Origin: Gryganskiella cystojenkinii
Lineage: Eukaryota; Mortierellomycota; Mortierellomycetes; Mortierellales; Mortierellaceae
Direction of reading: 5' to 3'
Assembly: GCA_015852425.1 (NCBI GenBank)
Contig: JAAAIG010000088.1
Span: 1-64,000, forward strand
DNA: 64,000 nucleotides
Shown here one piece after another: positions 29,944-42,425 of this stretch. The first letter of the stretch is position 1, and each line of letters starts with the position of its first letter. The notes under the pieces were generated by a model, which was not told the origin of the DNA, ran no database searches, and was given only the letters and a program-made list of their open reading frames with translations. Both the position numbers and the translations under genes were made by a program.

Positions 29944-32900
29944 ATGACCGACACTAACCCTCAGGAGCCACCACCAGCTTCGCCAATCCAAAGCGACTTC
30001 TCTCCAACCTCTTCGACCTCGACTAGGTCAACATCCTCCAAGGCTCTGCCCCGTCCACTGTCCATCCGTCACAGTCAAAGCTATACCCCTGGTTATGGTC
30101 AGGATTTCTCGCCAGGCTATGACCTCTCCTCACAAGAATACAGCTCCGCCTCACCGACCTCGCCCCCAACATCACCCTCTACCACTCAGCCAGAGACCAA
30201 CACTGACTACCAGAGACGAACCCTGGGCTCTTTCCGCTCTTCAAATGCTCTGGACTTTATGGCCTCTGCAAACAACAAGACGACTTCACCACAACTACCG
30301 CCTTTGCCTCTACCTACGTTCACCAACAACAACAGCAACAACAACGTTAGCAACAACAATATGACGATGATACCGCCCTATACCCCCTCTGTACAATACC
30401 AGGCTGACGCTATCGCTCAACACAACAACAACCGAAGCCAACCTCTGACCACACTCCGGTCCTCGCCCTTCTCGAACCCGTTCAAGAAACTTCAAAGCTC
30501 TTTTGGTGCCACCACAAACTCGAAAAAGAGCCTTGACCAGTTGCATTATTCCTCGAGCTCAGCCCAGCAACAACCAAACACGACGGGGAACGCGCCTAGG
30601 TCAATGGACAACAACCGAAAGGCTATTTCCTCTTCCTCCTCGACGAGCTCACTGACATCCTGGAGAACGAAAGGCGTCGAGATCCTGTCCAAGACGTCCT
30701 GGGGACGTATTAGAAAGAGTAAGAAAAAAAGCAAAAACAAAAATGAAAAAGAGCCATCTGTGGAAACAAACATGAGGTGGACCCAAACAATACTCTGTAA
30801 TTATTATTTTTGTTTTACTCAAAAGGAGGCTGGGCAACTGGAAGAAGAACATGAACAAAGGGGATGATTGGGGGTTCGTCATCTCGTTATCCAATGCAAA
30901 AGGCAAGCGTGTGAAGAGAACTCATTTCTATTTTCGATTCTCTTTCGCGCTGAGCGCCTTTTTTTCTTTCTGTTGACCCGTTATTTTTTTCATTGATAAC
31001 CTGCCCTCTTCTTGATCTACCCCCCTTCTCCTCTACTGTTGACTAACGCTCGCCCCCCTCGACCACTCTTTTTGCTGGCTTGTCGAAATAGATTCTGAAC
31101 CGTTGTTAAACAATATCCAATCATCCACGAGTCCAGGTGGACCAGTGTTTGGAACAAATCTTGAGGAGGCTGTCAGGATTTCACAAATCCCTGGAACACC
31201 GGCCGTACCAGCTGTCCTCTACCGTTGTGCCGAGTTCCTGGAAATCAAGGGAGTAGACGAAGTGGGTCTTTACCGGTAAGTGTAATATACGCGAAACATG
31301 CGAAAAAAAGATCGGGCATGAAAATGAAATGAGAAACAACGAGGATTGTCATCATTCCCTTTGCAAATTTCCTGGCGAACACGCCACACTTCTGGTGTGC
31401 GCGTGCGAAAAAGAAAACGAGAGAGGGGCGTTTTTTTTCCGATGCTAAAGAGGTTGGCCAAGCAGCGCACAGCGAACTTCCCCCCTCTGCTTCTCAAGCC
31501 ACGGTGGGAGGATGCAAGGGGTGGACGACCAAGATTTTTTGCTCGTGTCTTTTGGTCGCCTTTTTCCTCTTTTTTTTTGCTGACATCCTCACGACAAAGA
31601 CCCCCCAAATCTGAATGAAAGAATGCAATTAACTGTTTGTACGACCACAACCTTTTGTAGTTGATGTTGTTTGTTTGTTTTTTATGCACACCCAGTTGAG
31701 AGTGTTTATCCAGTTTGTATTGTGTGTTGTGTTCGTGTTCGAGTTCAGGAACAGAAATACTTGAGAAGTAAAAAAAAACCCCCATTGAATGCAACTTTTA
31801 AGTGGCACATGGTTGCTCTTCGGAGGGGGATGGCAGGGGTACAAGGAGTCTTTTTAATGTGCGATACTCAAGCAACACGTATGCAGGTCCTGACCCAACT
31901 AACCAAAAACCGGGTCCCCTTCACTTGTTCTAAAAAAAGTGTACCAGGGAGCCACGCCAATGTCCAGAAATTGAAGCGTATGTTTGATTCCGGGAGAGAT
32001 TACAACCTGCTGGCCATGGATGCTATTGACCCCAACGACATCGCGACCCTGTTGAAATTGTACCTGCGAGAATGTAAGAAAGAGAAAAAGGACATGGATC
32101 GAAAAAATAGACTCTATTTGGGGATATCCCTATTTATTCTCCGTATGGTCAAAGCATAATGCCGTGTTCACTTATCATACTCTCAAAATTTTTGTACATT
32201 ACGAAAATGATTAGTACCGGCTCCGTTATTACCTCCTTCCATGCTGGAACAATTTCAATCTCTCCTATCGACCGATCGTCACATCTGCCATACTCTCCGC
32301 GGGATCTTGGTCCGACTCCCAAAGACAAACTACGAAGTACTCTCGTTTCTGTGCCATCACCTTTCCAAGATCGCGGCACACTCGGACAGGACCAAAATGA
32401 CCGTCTCGAACCTCGGTGTTGTCTTTGCGCCGACGCTGTCGATCGGGAGTGTTCTCTTCCGGGCTTTACTCGGGGGGTTCTATGATCAAATCGACACGAA
32501 CGAGAACCGGGAAAAGGGTCTCGAAATTGTCTGGAGTGGTCAACTTTTGGGTCAAGATGACGACGACCAAGAGTCCTCACAGGAAGAAGAAAACAGTCCG
32601 AGTCCGAGTTCGAGTCGGGTTAATGGCAAGGCGGAATTCAACGACTCTGAGCATGGCTGTCGACAACAACAACGCCATCAAATTCGACACCAGCTTTCCA
32701 TGCCAGTTCTCTCACCCTTTAGTGATCATTATGCAAATAACTCGATGCCTTTTAGCTCCACAACCAGCAATCGTGGTATAGGACCCTTGGATCCGGTCGT
32801 GACCAAGATCGCGAACCCTTTTATTTCTGAACCACCACCACCACCAGAGAGTCTTGATGATTCTGATTCGGTCGAGGATGCAGAGGGTGAGGAATCGAGA

Positions 32901-33365
32901 CTGATGAACGCCATGCTTCTCAAGGAAGAGCACTCGGTCAATGGAGACCGGAGCAGTCATTCGAACTCTTCAGAAGAGGATATGAGTAGATCTAATTCTC
33001 AGAGACAGCTATCCTACCAGACGTCGACTGCTCTTCCAAGCCAGTTTCAATTCACGACCATGTCGACGACCAGTAGCAGTAGCAACAGCAGCAGTAGCAA
33101 CAGCAGCAGCGGTGGCAGTGACAAGTCTTCAGAGGGACCTTTTGCTGCTTTGGACCAGTCTCTGCAAGGATATTCACCGCCTCCACATGTGTCAATCGAG
33201 ACTGGTAACCTGACTGAGGGTTGGTCCTCGTCCACAAGTGCAAGTGGTCCTCCTATTTCCTCTTCATCTGAACGAGGTGTAGCGAGAGGATCGCTTTCAC
33301 CCTCCAAGATCTCGTCGGATCCACCTCAACTGCCTCCTCTAGAAGGGCTTTCAATAGCTCTTTAA
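29944..33365 (+). CDS. Rho GTPase-activating protein
   Basis: Exons 29944..30718, 31092..31275, 31940..32073 and 32215..33365 give 747 residues. The first 258 residues are Ser/Thr/Pro/Asn-rich and end in a Lys-rich stretch. The RhoGAP domain follows (about 280-470): it begins VFGTNLEEA, has the arginine finger in GLYR (about residue 320), then NVQKLKRMFDSG, LLKLYLRELPAPLLP, and TKMTVSNLGVVFAPTL. The finger Arg codon is split by the third exon junction. The tail (about 480-747) is Ser/Asp-rich. It should accelerate GTP hydrolysis by a Rho-family GTPase (Rho or Cdc42) in polarity or wall growth; the target is unknown. No BAR, LIM or PH domain is visible. Confidence 0.9.
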
Positions 33366-33605
33366 GAAATTAAGAAAAAGTCAAAATAAAAAAAGGCGAC
33401 AAAAAAAATCCGTGCGGTGGCAAACTGACTCTTTTCTCTATGCCTCTTCCTCACTCGACCAATTAACTCGCCTTCGTGTCCTCCTTCCTCCCCTTTCTCC
33501 CTTCTTTTCCTCCCCCCGCTTTTTTCACTCTCCTCCCCATATCCGGAAATCGACAATCTGCACTTGTACCCCACTTGATCTCTCTCCATAGATCTTTGAC
33601 CACAG

Positions 33606-36600
33606 ATGCAGGCAGGTTCTGGATCATCATCGAACGACAACAGGTCAAGAACCTGCTCCGCAAGCCGGAATCCGTTTGCGGTCGCTCTCCAAAGCCGATC
33701 TCGGAGCAACAACCCCAGTGTCCACCGCCGTGGCTTTGAGCTCCTCGCATCCCAACCACCAGCAACAACACTCCCAGCACCTCCTCGACCGTTTGTATTC
33801 CGACCCCCTTCTATCTCACAGAAGCGACCTCAGTCATCATTTCTGCCCCTCACGTCCTCAAACTTTGTCCGCTCTGCAAGTATCAAGTCTCCTCCCCCTT
33901 CTCCTGCTCCTACCAACGATCGTGACCGTGGCGGCAACGATGACTCAAGTTCCTTCGACCCCGGCAGACCCAACACAGTATCATCCTTGCCGGACGTCGC
34001 TAGCCAAAGCGGTGGCGTCAGTGGATTGTCGACCAGATCGTCCAGTGCGTCGATGGCGGCGGCGAAGCAGCCGGTGCGGACCATGCCTCGAGACTACCGT
34101 GCCTCTCGAGCACCTGCACTGTCGATCATTGAAGAGATCACAGATCAGCAGGAGGTCGACCGAGATGAGAGCGGCGGTCAGCCCGAAAGCCGTGAGCGCG
34201 ATGAGGAAGTAAGCTTGTTTTTTATTACAACGGATAGACAGAATTGAGCCAGTACGAAAAAAAAGGGACTAAAAAAGACTCCGTGGTAGAAGCCGAGTCC
34301 TGTGACTCCAGTCCCACAGAGACAGTCGATGCCTCCTTCGTCTGAAGTCGAGAGCTCACCTGCAGCGATCATTCATATCGAGAATCACAGTCGTGGAACC
34401 GTTGAGTCGACTTCACCTTCAGCTATGCCACTGTCCGAATGGCCCAATGTGTCGACAAAGATCGAGATTTTCGAGACAATGACGTCACCTCAGGAACCCG
34501 CAGTAAGCTTGTTCTCCAGGTCAAGCACAGTCTCCGGGAACTTGACTCTTGCAACCATTCCCGTCGCAGGAAACCCTACATGGCAACCAACCGGACTATC
34601 TTCACAACAACCTCAGCTCTCACATAATATGACATCTGTGTTCACTGGCATGGTGCAAGAGTTGGAGGTCAAGGATGACCGAATCAGAGAGCTGGTAACG
34701 TGCCAGTATTTGGTATTTGTTTCTAGTTGTCGCTGTCGTACCATGTCCCCGATGGTATGATTAACCTCGATAGAAGCGTTGTTCCTTTATGATCTAGGAC
34801 CTGGCTCTCGGTAATATGAAATTTGATCTGGATCGAGTCAATCAGGAGAACATGGTGCTGTCGAATGGCGGAAAAGACGCCTTACTCATGATTGAGTACC
34901 TGCAAACCAATGAAAAGAAGCTCCAGTCCACAATCAAGGACCTTCAAGGACAAAAAACTCTTCTAGCGCAAAAGGAGATGGAAGGGATAGAAGGCCTGAA
35001 ACAACTCGAGAACAGTAAGTCATTTCCTTTCTGGATTTCTTATTGAAACTGGGAGTGATAGGGATCGAGTTGTTAAATAATGAGCTTCTTTTGAATTGAC
35101 TGTTCAACAGGCAATGTCCGATTGGAAGCGACTATTAAGAAGCTTCGTGGTGACCTAACTGGAAGGATCCGAGCCATCAATGATTCGTCTTCAGAATCAG
35201 CGCGGATCCTGAAAGACACTATGGCTGAGGCTTCGTCTTTTCGAGAACACGTGTCTGAGCTTCGCAGCGTGTCGCTGCAAATGCAGTCTGATCAGGGTAA
35301 TATGTTCTGCATTCCAAGCATAACTCTTTTAGTCTGTAGTACGAGGCCTGATATTATATGTGTTTGCCTCGTCTTGGTATAGGCGTTATCAAAGGCAAAC
35401 ACAGCCTCTTGGAACAGTCCATCCAAATTATCCGACGACAGGTTGTCACCGAGCTGCAGACATTGCAACTTCAAGAAAAAGCTCTTGAGATGCGACTGAA
35501 AGATAGGGACGACCAAATTGAGAAACTTGCCGTTGAAAACTCTTCGATCTCGAATGATCTTTTATTAATATCGAAGAGCAAGGAATACGACAAGGAGATC
35601 TTCCAATCGCAGATTGAAAAGTTGGGAGAAGCGTAAGTAGAAGGAGTATGGCCATATGACCAATAGCGTGAGGGTAAGATCTACGTTAATGATAATTATC
35701 TTCCTCGCCTAGTCTTCAGAGAGTCTCTTTAGATCATTCGCAGACCCAGCGAGTCTTGTCTGTCACTATGACTTCCAAAGAAGACACGGAGCGAAGGTAT
35801 GAGATTTCTCTTGCATATTGTACTTGTATGGCGACCTGTAGGGTTGACAGGACCTCGATTCTTTGATCTGCCCTTTTAGATTATCCGATATCCTCGAACT
35901 CTCCAAGAAGCCTAAAGCGACCTCGACCTCAGTCTCGACCTCGGATGACCCAGAAAAGGACCTCTTTATGCTATATCAGCAGCTCCGGACGGCATATCAA
36001 ATTCTCGAGATTACATATCAGGACCAAAAACGACGTGCGGACGAAATTGAAAACACTTCGGTCTCCCAACTTGGCATTATTTCCAAGCTCAGACAAGAAG
36101 TGAAGGTATTACTTTAGTGAACAATCGCGAGGATCTCTCTCTCTTAAGCGAGGGAGGCTGTGGATTTTGCAGCTGAACAAAGACTTTATTTTATAATAGA
36201 TTTGTCAACAGCAGAGTCAGATGCTCAATGCCAAACTCGACGAGAAGGCAAAAGAAATTAGATTGATAAATCTGGTAGAAGAGGCGGCGAAGCAAAAATT
36301 AACCTCGCGAGAGAGTGAACTCGAGCAACTCAGAAATAAGGTGACCGAGGAGCAAGAAAAGGTACGAATAGTCCAATTGGATCACTTCTGCTATGAACAA
36401 TTTCTATGACTACGCTGACCACCGATGAATGTAATATTCGTGCCCGACATCAAAAAAGTACGAGCAGTTTTCCCGCTCTGCAGGTGTCGAGGAACATCGT
36501 CGTGAGATCAAGGTAACGATCTTGATATCGACGAAGGCCATGTGTTTTAAAGCGTGTAACTCACCTCGGATTTCTCTCTCTCTGAAGAGCTTGTCGACTC

Positions 36601-37983
36601 TGATCAAGGATCAAGAGTGCGCACTCAAAGTCAAGAATCAGGAACTCCTGTCGCTGCGCGAGAAATGTGGCCAGCTGGTATGGTTAACTTGCTCACACGA
36701 TGGAGGAGTAGCCAAGCGGGGGGTATTGACATGTAAGAACGTCTCGGCGTAAACTGATGTTATATAGGAACAAGCTATGGAGATGGCACAGCGAATGCAT
36801 GATCAAGGCATGGACAAAGAGCGCAAATTATACCAGGACGAGGTGAAACTGCTGCAGGACCGGGTGCAAAGCCTGCGAGACGCTGGCACCAAGCAAAAGG
36901 TACACTCGCGATTTGCAAGTCTCTTTCATATTATTATAAACAGGCCTGTCAGCAATGTTTACTCACCAGCTCGGACTTCTTCTTCCCATATAATTTTTCG
37001 AACAGACTCCTACATACGATCAACCCACTACGACGTCCCCTCAAATTACAAGGTCCCATGATCAGAGTCAATCCGAGAACTCGTGGTTGCTCGGCTTGGT
37101 TCGTGTTCCAGGGCAAGCCAACTCCACCGCACCAGTGCGATCGGTAAGGAGACAACGCAGAAACCTGAAAATGTCAGGAAAAAAAGGAAAAAAAAGTACC
37201 TTACAAGGAGTCATTTGGGACCTCAACATAGAATACGGGGACAGCAAACCTTGGTAGTATCAAACAAGAACACGAAACATTGACAGCAGAGGAAAGTACT
37301 GCTATCTTCATTCCTACTTCAGGCAGTGGCAAACGCAAGGTAATGTCAGTCGATGGCGGATTACCTGTGTTCTTGATCGCGACAATTTTCAGGATTATTA
37401 ACTTGTATTGTGCTGTTGTCTCCCTCAGGATATCCCCTTCGAGACAACTGGAAATGGCGCTGAGGAGATTGGCCCTACTCGAAAGCGAGCTGCCACAAGA
37501 AAGGCAAAGTCGTCCTCTACGGTATCGAAGGTTGCTGCACTGTCTCTTCCAAAAGCTACATCCGCTAGACCAAGGAAGAAGCCGCAGACCGATTTGGAGG
37601 TTGTGAGCCTGCTTACGCCTGAGATTGTGCCTGCATTCCAATCAGGGTCCAAGATCGTATCAGCGTCGGATTCAATGACGCAACAAAAGCCGTTGAACGA
37701 AGAAGAAGCTCCTGTTCCTTCTCCAACTGTGCGACCAGAACCATCCATGAAGCGTCCTATGCGAGTGACCCGTTCACAGTCTTCCGTCGCAGTCGTAGAG
37801 CCTGCAAAGTTCACAACGGACGACGCCAGGAACCAGAAGAATGTTGGTGATGATGACGACGACGACTTTGCGAGCCCTCCTTCTCTCGCAGCCAACTCTC
37901 GGGGTTCTGCTACATCCGCGAGCCGTAAGCGAGGTGTCGCGACCACCTATGGACGCAAGCGCGGTGGTGGTGAGGCACAATAA
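33606..37983 (+). CDS. Large coiled-coil protein, 14 exons
   Basis: Exons 33606..34208, 34290..34694, 34798..35014, 35111..35296, 35383..35632, 35713..35796, 35880..36105, 36200..36361, 36459..36512, 36588..36677, 36768..36899, 37006..37143, 37292..37339 and 37429..37983 total 1,049 residues in phase. Residues 1-300 are Ser/Pro/Arg-rich. About 310-850 is an almost continuous coiled coil (for example VSLDHSQTQRVLSV and LINLVEEAAKQKLTSRESEL). The C-terminus is Lys/Arg/Ser-rich with PTRKRAATRKAK, an acidic DDDDDDF patch and a basic end. The shape, with basic low-complexity ends around a long rod, resembles meiotic chromosome-axis, kinetochore or cytoskeletal rods, but I cannot assign a family. 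A short GTAAGC..CAG segment at 34503-34568 could be a further intron. Exon 13 (48 nt) is the least certain. Confidence 0.65.
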
Positions 37984-38154
37984 TGCGTCTTTTAAAACGA
38001 ACATTCACGTATAGCTGTACCGTTTCTATTCACATAATTCTTTTTATTTCGCTATCGTGTGCCTTTGCATATAAACCAAAACAAGAGTCGGCACATTTAA
38101 TGAATTGGGCTGATGACGATCTGTACAAGACGAAGCTCCGTAGAGGTCGTCATT

Positions 38155-39579
38155 TTAGGCGTGGACCTCTTTCGAAGGATGAAAGAGTTTTGAGGAAGAC
38201 GAGGAACCCAGGCCCGAGGGTCCAAACGGAGATCCAACACCACCGTGACTTCCCAGATTCGACGGGATGGTGAGAGGTGTTCCCGTTCTGAAAATGGACG
38301 CCGTAGTCGGAGGCGATGCTGCTGAAGACGGCGTGCTGAGATTGCTCATGGAAGCTGAAGCTGTAGGGTTGAGTCCCAGATGCGCATGATATGGGTTCTG
38401 ATGGTGTTGTTGCGGTTGAGGTTGAGCATGATGTTGATATTGGGAAGCCATCGGATCTCTCCAGCCAGGTCGGTTGGTCATGGGCAAGACACCCGTGGAA
38501 CAGGCACGTTCCATCTCTGGACGAGGAAATGTCGTGGGAGTGCTGTTATTGGACTGCACACCTGTCGTCACATTCTTACCAGGGAATAAGAGGCCCGTCG
38601 CGGTGGTCGTCGTGGTATGTCCATTCGAGTCCCCGGATTTTGACAAGGTTGAGGAAAGTGGGATCATGAACGGTGAGACCGGGGACGGATTCGACAGTCC
38701 ATGCGCGGCGGCGGTTCCGGGACTGGAGAAGGATCGTTCCATGCCACCACTGTTCAAGGAGTCTCCACTCTTCTTGCGCAGGTAGAGGGGAAGGGCCTCG
38801 TTCAACTGCATCGGGGAACTGTTTCGGCTCAACGCGGCAAGTTCTTGATGGCTGAGTAAATGATGTTGTTGTGAATGGTGAGGGCGATGCTTTTTCTCTG
38901 GTTGCAGGAGTTTTTGTTTTTGATTCGAGTTTTCGTGTAAGTGCAAGTGATCCAATGACGGGGTTAGTGCTTCCATAGATGTAGCCGGGGTGGAACCTCC
39001 CGAAAAGTTCGCAGAGCCCAAACCGACGTCGGACCGTCTTCGTACGAACAAGGCTGCTGCTCCAGGACTTTCAGTTCCAGAAGCACCGCCGCCGTGACTC
39101 GCCCCCGCAACAGCGCCTGGTAACGACAACCAAGGCACGTTGCCCATTGGCCCTGGTAACCGAGCGGTAGAATGGGTCGGCTCTCCGGCTTCATAAAACT
39201 TTGCCAGGAACGCGGGTGACTGGGCCGTGGAACGGAGTTGTCCCGGAGCATGTTGATGTTGTAACTGGTGATGGTAATCGACGGCGGTCAAGAACGGCGA
39301 GGTCGATGAGGAGGACGCAGCCGAGACTTTTGTTGGGGAGGAATGACCGGAGGTGCTGTTGGATTTTGTAGGTAGAGCAGAGGTCGACGTGGAACGGACC
39401 ACTAATCCACTGGGTTTTGAGAGGGAAGAAGATGAGGACTTCAGCGTGCTAAGACCCGATTTCTGAGGAGTTGTTGAGAGTGTTGAAGGACCAGACAACG
39501 TAGAGCTCTGTTGTTCCTGGAGTCGATGTTGCATACGTTTCTGGTACTCGTGCGCTTCACGGAGTGTCTCTGTGTCGGC
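38155..39579 (-). CDS. Ser-rich hypothetical protein, 3' exon
   Basis: A single large exon of 475 codons, beginning after a convincing acceptor (ACATAG) at 39580. The first residues read ADTETLREAHEYQKRMQHRL. A short upstream exon starting at the ATG at 39672 (MSLTDDDDTS) is possible, with a weak donor at about 39642. The middle is Ser/Thr/Pro/His-rich with TPQKSGLSTLKSSSSS, GAAALFVRRRSDVGLGSANF and ERSFSSPGTAAAHGLSNPSP, which read like phosphorylation-rich regulatory sequence. No domain recognised. The gene is convergent with the coiled-coil gene, with 171 nt between stops. Function unknown. Confidence 0.6.
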   Translation of the reverse strand, partial: ADTETLREAHEYQKRMQHRLQEQQSSTLSGPSTLSTTPQKSGLSTLKSSSSSLSKPSGLVVRSTSTSALPTKSNSTSGHSSPTKVSAASSSSTSPFLTAVDYHHQLQHQHAPGQLRSTAQSPAFLAKFYEAGEPTHSTARLPGPMGNVPWLSLPGAVAGASHGGGASGTESPGAAALFVRRRSDVGLGSANFSGGSTPATSMEALTPSLDHLHLHENSNQKQKLLQPEKKHRPHHSQQHHLLSHQELAALSRNSSPMQLNEALPLYLRKKSGDSLNSGGMERSFSSPGTAAAHGLSNPSPVSPFMIPLSSTLSKSGDSNGHTTTTTATGLLFPGKNVTTGVQSNNSTPTTFPRPEMERACSTGVLPMTNRPGWRDPMASQYQHHAQPQPQQHHQNPYHAHLGLNPTASASMSNLSTPSSAASPPTTASIFRTGTPLTIPSNLGSHGGVGSPFGPSGLGSSSSSKLFHPSKEVHA

Positions 39580-39672
39580 CTATGTTGTCGATGATGGATG
39601 AGTAGATCGATTGGATAGAGTATGAGTAACCACCGCCACCACCGAGGTATCGTCATCATCAGTCAATGACAT

Positions 39673-40581
39673 TGAGATCCAGATTTGTAGAGAGATGAGG
39701 AGGGGAGAGGTACAAGGCAACAACGCATAATAGCAGGAGTGCGAAGGAGAAAAGAGTGGTTCAAGGATCGAACGGAGTGAGAAGGGGTGAAATGCAAAGG
39801 AGGGGGTCGCACAAAAAATAAAATAGCAAAGCCAAAGGTGGTCCGCGCGAGTTATTCGGAAGAACCAAATCAAGCAAAGCACTCTGTGTGTTGCATTCAC
39901 ACGGTTTGAAAAAAAATCTTTTGTTATGGCTCAAGGGTCCTTTCTTTTTGTTTTTTGTGTTCTTTTTATTACCTGAATTCCGTATATTGTCTCCATGATG
40001 ATAGATGCAAAGGCAAGGAGGGGAGGTTGAGATATGTACAAGATAGGTGAAGAGAGTGGGGGCGATCAAGAGAAATAAGGACAGAGAGGAGCGAGAGAGT
40101 GGAGTTTGAACAGATTGGATATTGTTGAACAAAAAGGGAACGGAATGAGAGAGGAATGTGTTCTTTGCGCTTCTTTATTTTTTTCTTTGGCAATGAAAGT
40201 GAAGAGTAACGAAGTTGTGAAAGGAATGAGATGGAAGTGGAAAAAGGTGCGGTCGAGGAGAAAGTAACAAAGGTAGAAAGGACAAAGGCCTACTTTCAGC
40301 AAAGCGAAAACGCTGAGTGGGAAAAAGAGTTCTTCTTCCCCCTCCGATTTGCGCACAGGCCATCCCTTTTGTTGGGCAGTGTCTGAGTGGAAAATTTGTC
40401 TTGTGGCTACTAGTCGCGTGAATCACCTGTAGAAATAAAATACGGTGACGTCGACAAAACCGGCTGAAGAGCTAGGACTTTTTCAAAGCCTAGACTTCTA
40501 ACAAAGGACCATGTCTGCATGCTCCCCCTCCCCTCATTTTCCCTAAACGAACAATAATTAATTCAACTATTTTTAATAATA
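39673..40581. other. Divergent intergenic region
   Basis: About 0.9 kb between the Ser-rich gene and SGF29. Purine-rich on the + strand (GAGAGG runs, about 40070-40330), giving a pyrimidine-rich leader to the minus-strand gene. No supported gene; open frames here are leader translations. Confidence 0.4.
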
Positions 40582-42425
40582 ATGGACAGAAAGAATCATC
40601 GCACATCCACTGGCGGAGGAGGAGGACTCGCGACCTCAACCTCATCCACCCCTCGACTCCTCTTGCCGGATGATGTTGCTACTGATGAAACCGCTGTCTG
40701 GACCGCTACCTTGCAGGAACTCGCTCGAGTTGTTGAGATACTAGATACGAACGCGACTTTGTTCCAGACTGTAGAAAAGCAAAACGAAGGTACACATTGA
40801 TTATTGAAGAGGTTCCTCTATTTGACTGCTTTAAATACCTGAAAGAGGGGGGCATCATTGGGAGGATGATATCCACACGGGCACTTATCCAAAAAAAAAA
40901 GAAATAAAAAGCGCCACCAATCTAATACAACACTTTTCTATGGGTAAATCTGACTATCTTTTTTCATTGATAGGACGGTCTCGACCTTTGATACAAGAAG
41001 CAGCAGAAAAGACCCGGGAAGAGCTAGAGTAAGCCAATATCGTCAAGGACAGGACGCGTTCCTTGGAATTTTGACTATTGCAATTTCTGTTCTAAATTTG
41101 CCTCTTTTTCAACTGTCTAGTGCAATTCAACGGTCATTAGAAGGAGTCGGCCTGATGATGGCGATGCACGATGGAGAATCGATAAACGGTAAAGAGAAAA
41201 AAAGCGGACAATGAGGCTACTGGACGTAAAGGAGATATCCAAAGTCGACGATGTCTGGCGCAAAGAGTCTCACGTTTCTGTTTATCCTACTTTTTTTGAG
41301 GAACAGATGACTCCCCAGAAGGAAAGCGAAGAAAGCGCAAGATCGAGGCAGAAGGTCTCGTCTCCAACTCTAAGAAGATGCGAAGGTAAATGATCGAAAC
41401 TAGTGTCTCAAAGCCAATTCTTTCATCGTATTTGCAACTGGATGGAGAGGTAGCACTGGAACTGACCTGGAGCTTATTATTTCCTGCATTGATCGTTCAT
41501 TGCCATTAATAGATACTCATCCGCAGAATCAGGGGGCATCATTCCCGTTGGACAACAGGTGCGCGCTTTTTTTTTGGTGGATATGGATGGTTTTTACTTG
41601 CTGTATTTTGTAACTGCTCTCAATTTTGAATTTTGTGGGGAATGGGGTTACGCAAAGAGCCTTGACTGATAAGACGCACTGTCACATTTGTTTAGGTCGC
41701 TGCACGGACACCCAAGGACAAGAACAATAAGGCGGAAGAATGGATCTTGGCCAGGGTTCTGTCATACTCTGCTGAGAAAAACAAGTATGTATTTGTTCAA
41801 TATCGGCAATGCGGACGAAATTATGGATCACTGGACTCAAAAAAAAACCATGTCACTAACCAAATAATCTTGAAAAAAAATCGTCTCTTTTATAGATATG
41901 TTGTTGAGGATGATGAAGCGGACGACTACGGGAAGAAAATGTGAGATGAAGAAAAAAGCTTGCCTAGAGTTTCTACAACCATGCTCTTTATCTTTTGTAC
42001 CCATGCTGACAGCTGACCGTCCCTTTTTTATTCCTCCCCTGCGTTGCTGTCGTTTGCTATCCATAGGACGTATTCTCTTCATGCTCGGAGTATCATCATG
42101 ATCATGGATGATCAGGATTCTGTACCAGAGTTCTCAGCGGGTCACACAGTCTTGGCTCTCTACCCTTCAACAACATGCTTCTACAAGGCCATTGTGGTCC
42201 AACCACCTTCCAAGGTAAAAGCTCGTCGTTTCTTTGCCGAGGCAAAAAAAAAATAATCTTCGTATTACCACGATGTTTTGTTGAAACTGACACTGGTTCG
42301 ATCTTTTTGCTTTGCAGAACAAGGACTATGCCTCACCCTTGTACCGGATCAAATTCGATGACGATGAGGGTAATGAGAGAACAGCACCCCCTAGAATGGT
42401 CTTGGATATGCCCAAGCTTAAGTAA
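40582..42425 (+). CDS. SGF29: SAGA-associated factor 29 (tandem Tudor)
   Basis: Nine exons: 40582..40789, 40974..41028, 41121..41188, 41307..41385, 41513..41558, 41696..41784, 41896..41940, 42067..42214 and 42318..42425. They join in phase to 281 residues. The N-terminus is helical and should contact the SAGA/ADA core. A basic linker (KRRKRKIEAEGLVSNSKK) follows. The tandem Tudor domain spans about 150-281: GQQVAARTPKD, EEWILARVLSY, KYVVEDDEADDYG, GHTVLALYPSTTCFYKAIV, then LYRIKFDDDEGNE. The YP.TT.FY block is diagnostic of Sgf29, which reads H3K4 methylation for the histone acetyltransferase module. The aromatic Tyr and Phe of that block are present. Function by family is secure; no activity is claimed. 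Confidence 0.93.

Noticed and set aside
29322..29957. 211-residue + frame upstream of the RhoGAP gene
   Set aside because: It is translation of a CT-rich leader (Phe/Ser/Leu/Pro runs) in a different frame from the RhoGAP start at 29944.
39580..40426. Several minus-strand frames upstream of the Ser-rich gene
   Set aside because: They are Leu/Ser/Phe-rich translations of a pyrimidine-rich leader, without any domain; only the short start at 39672 is a plausible exon.
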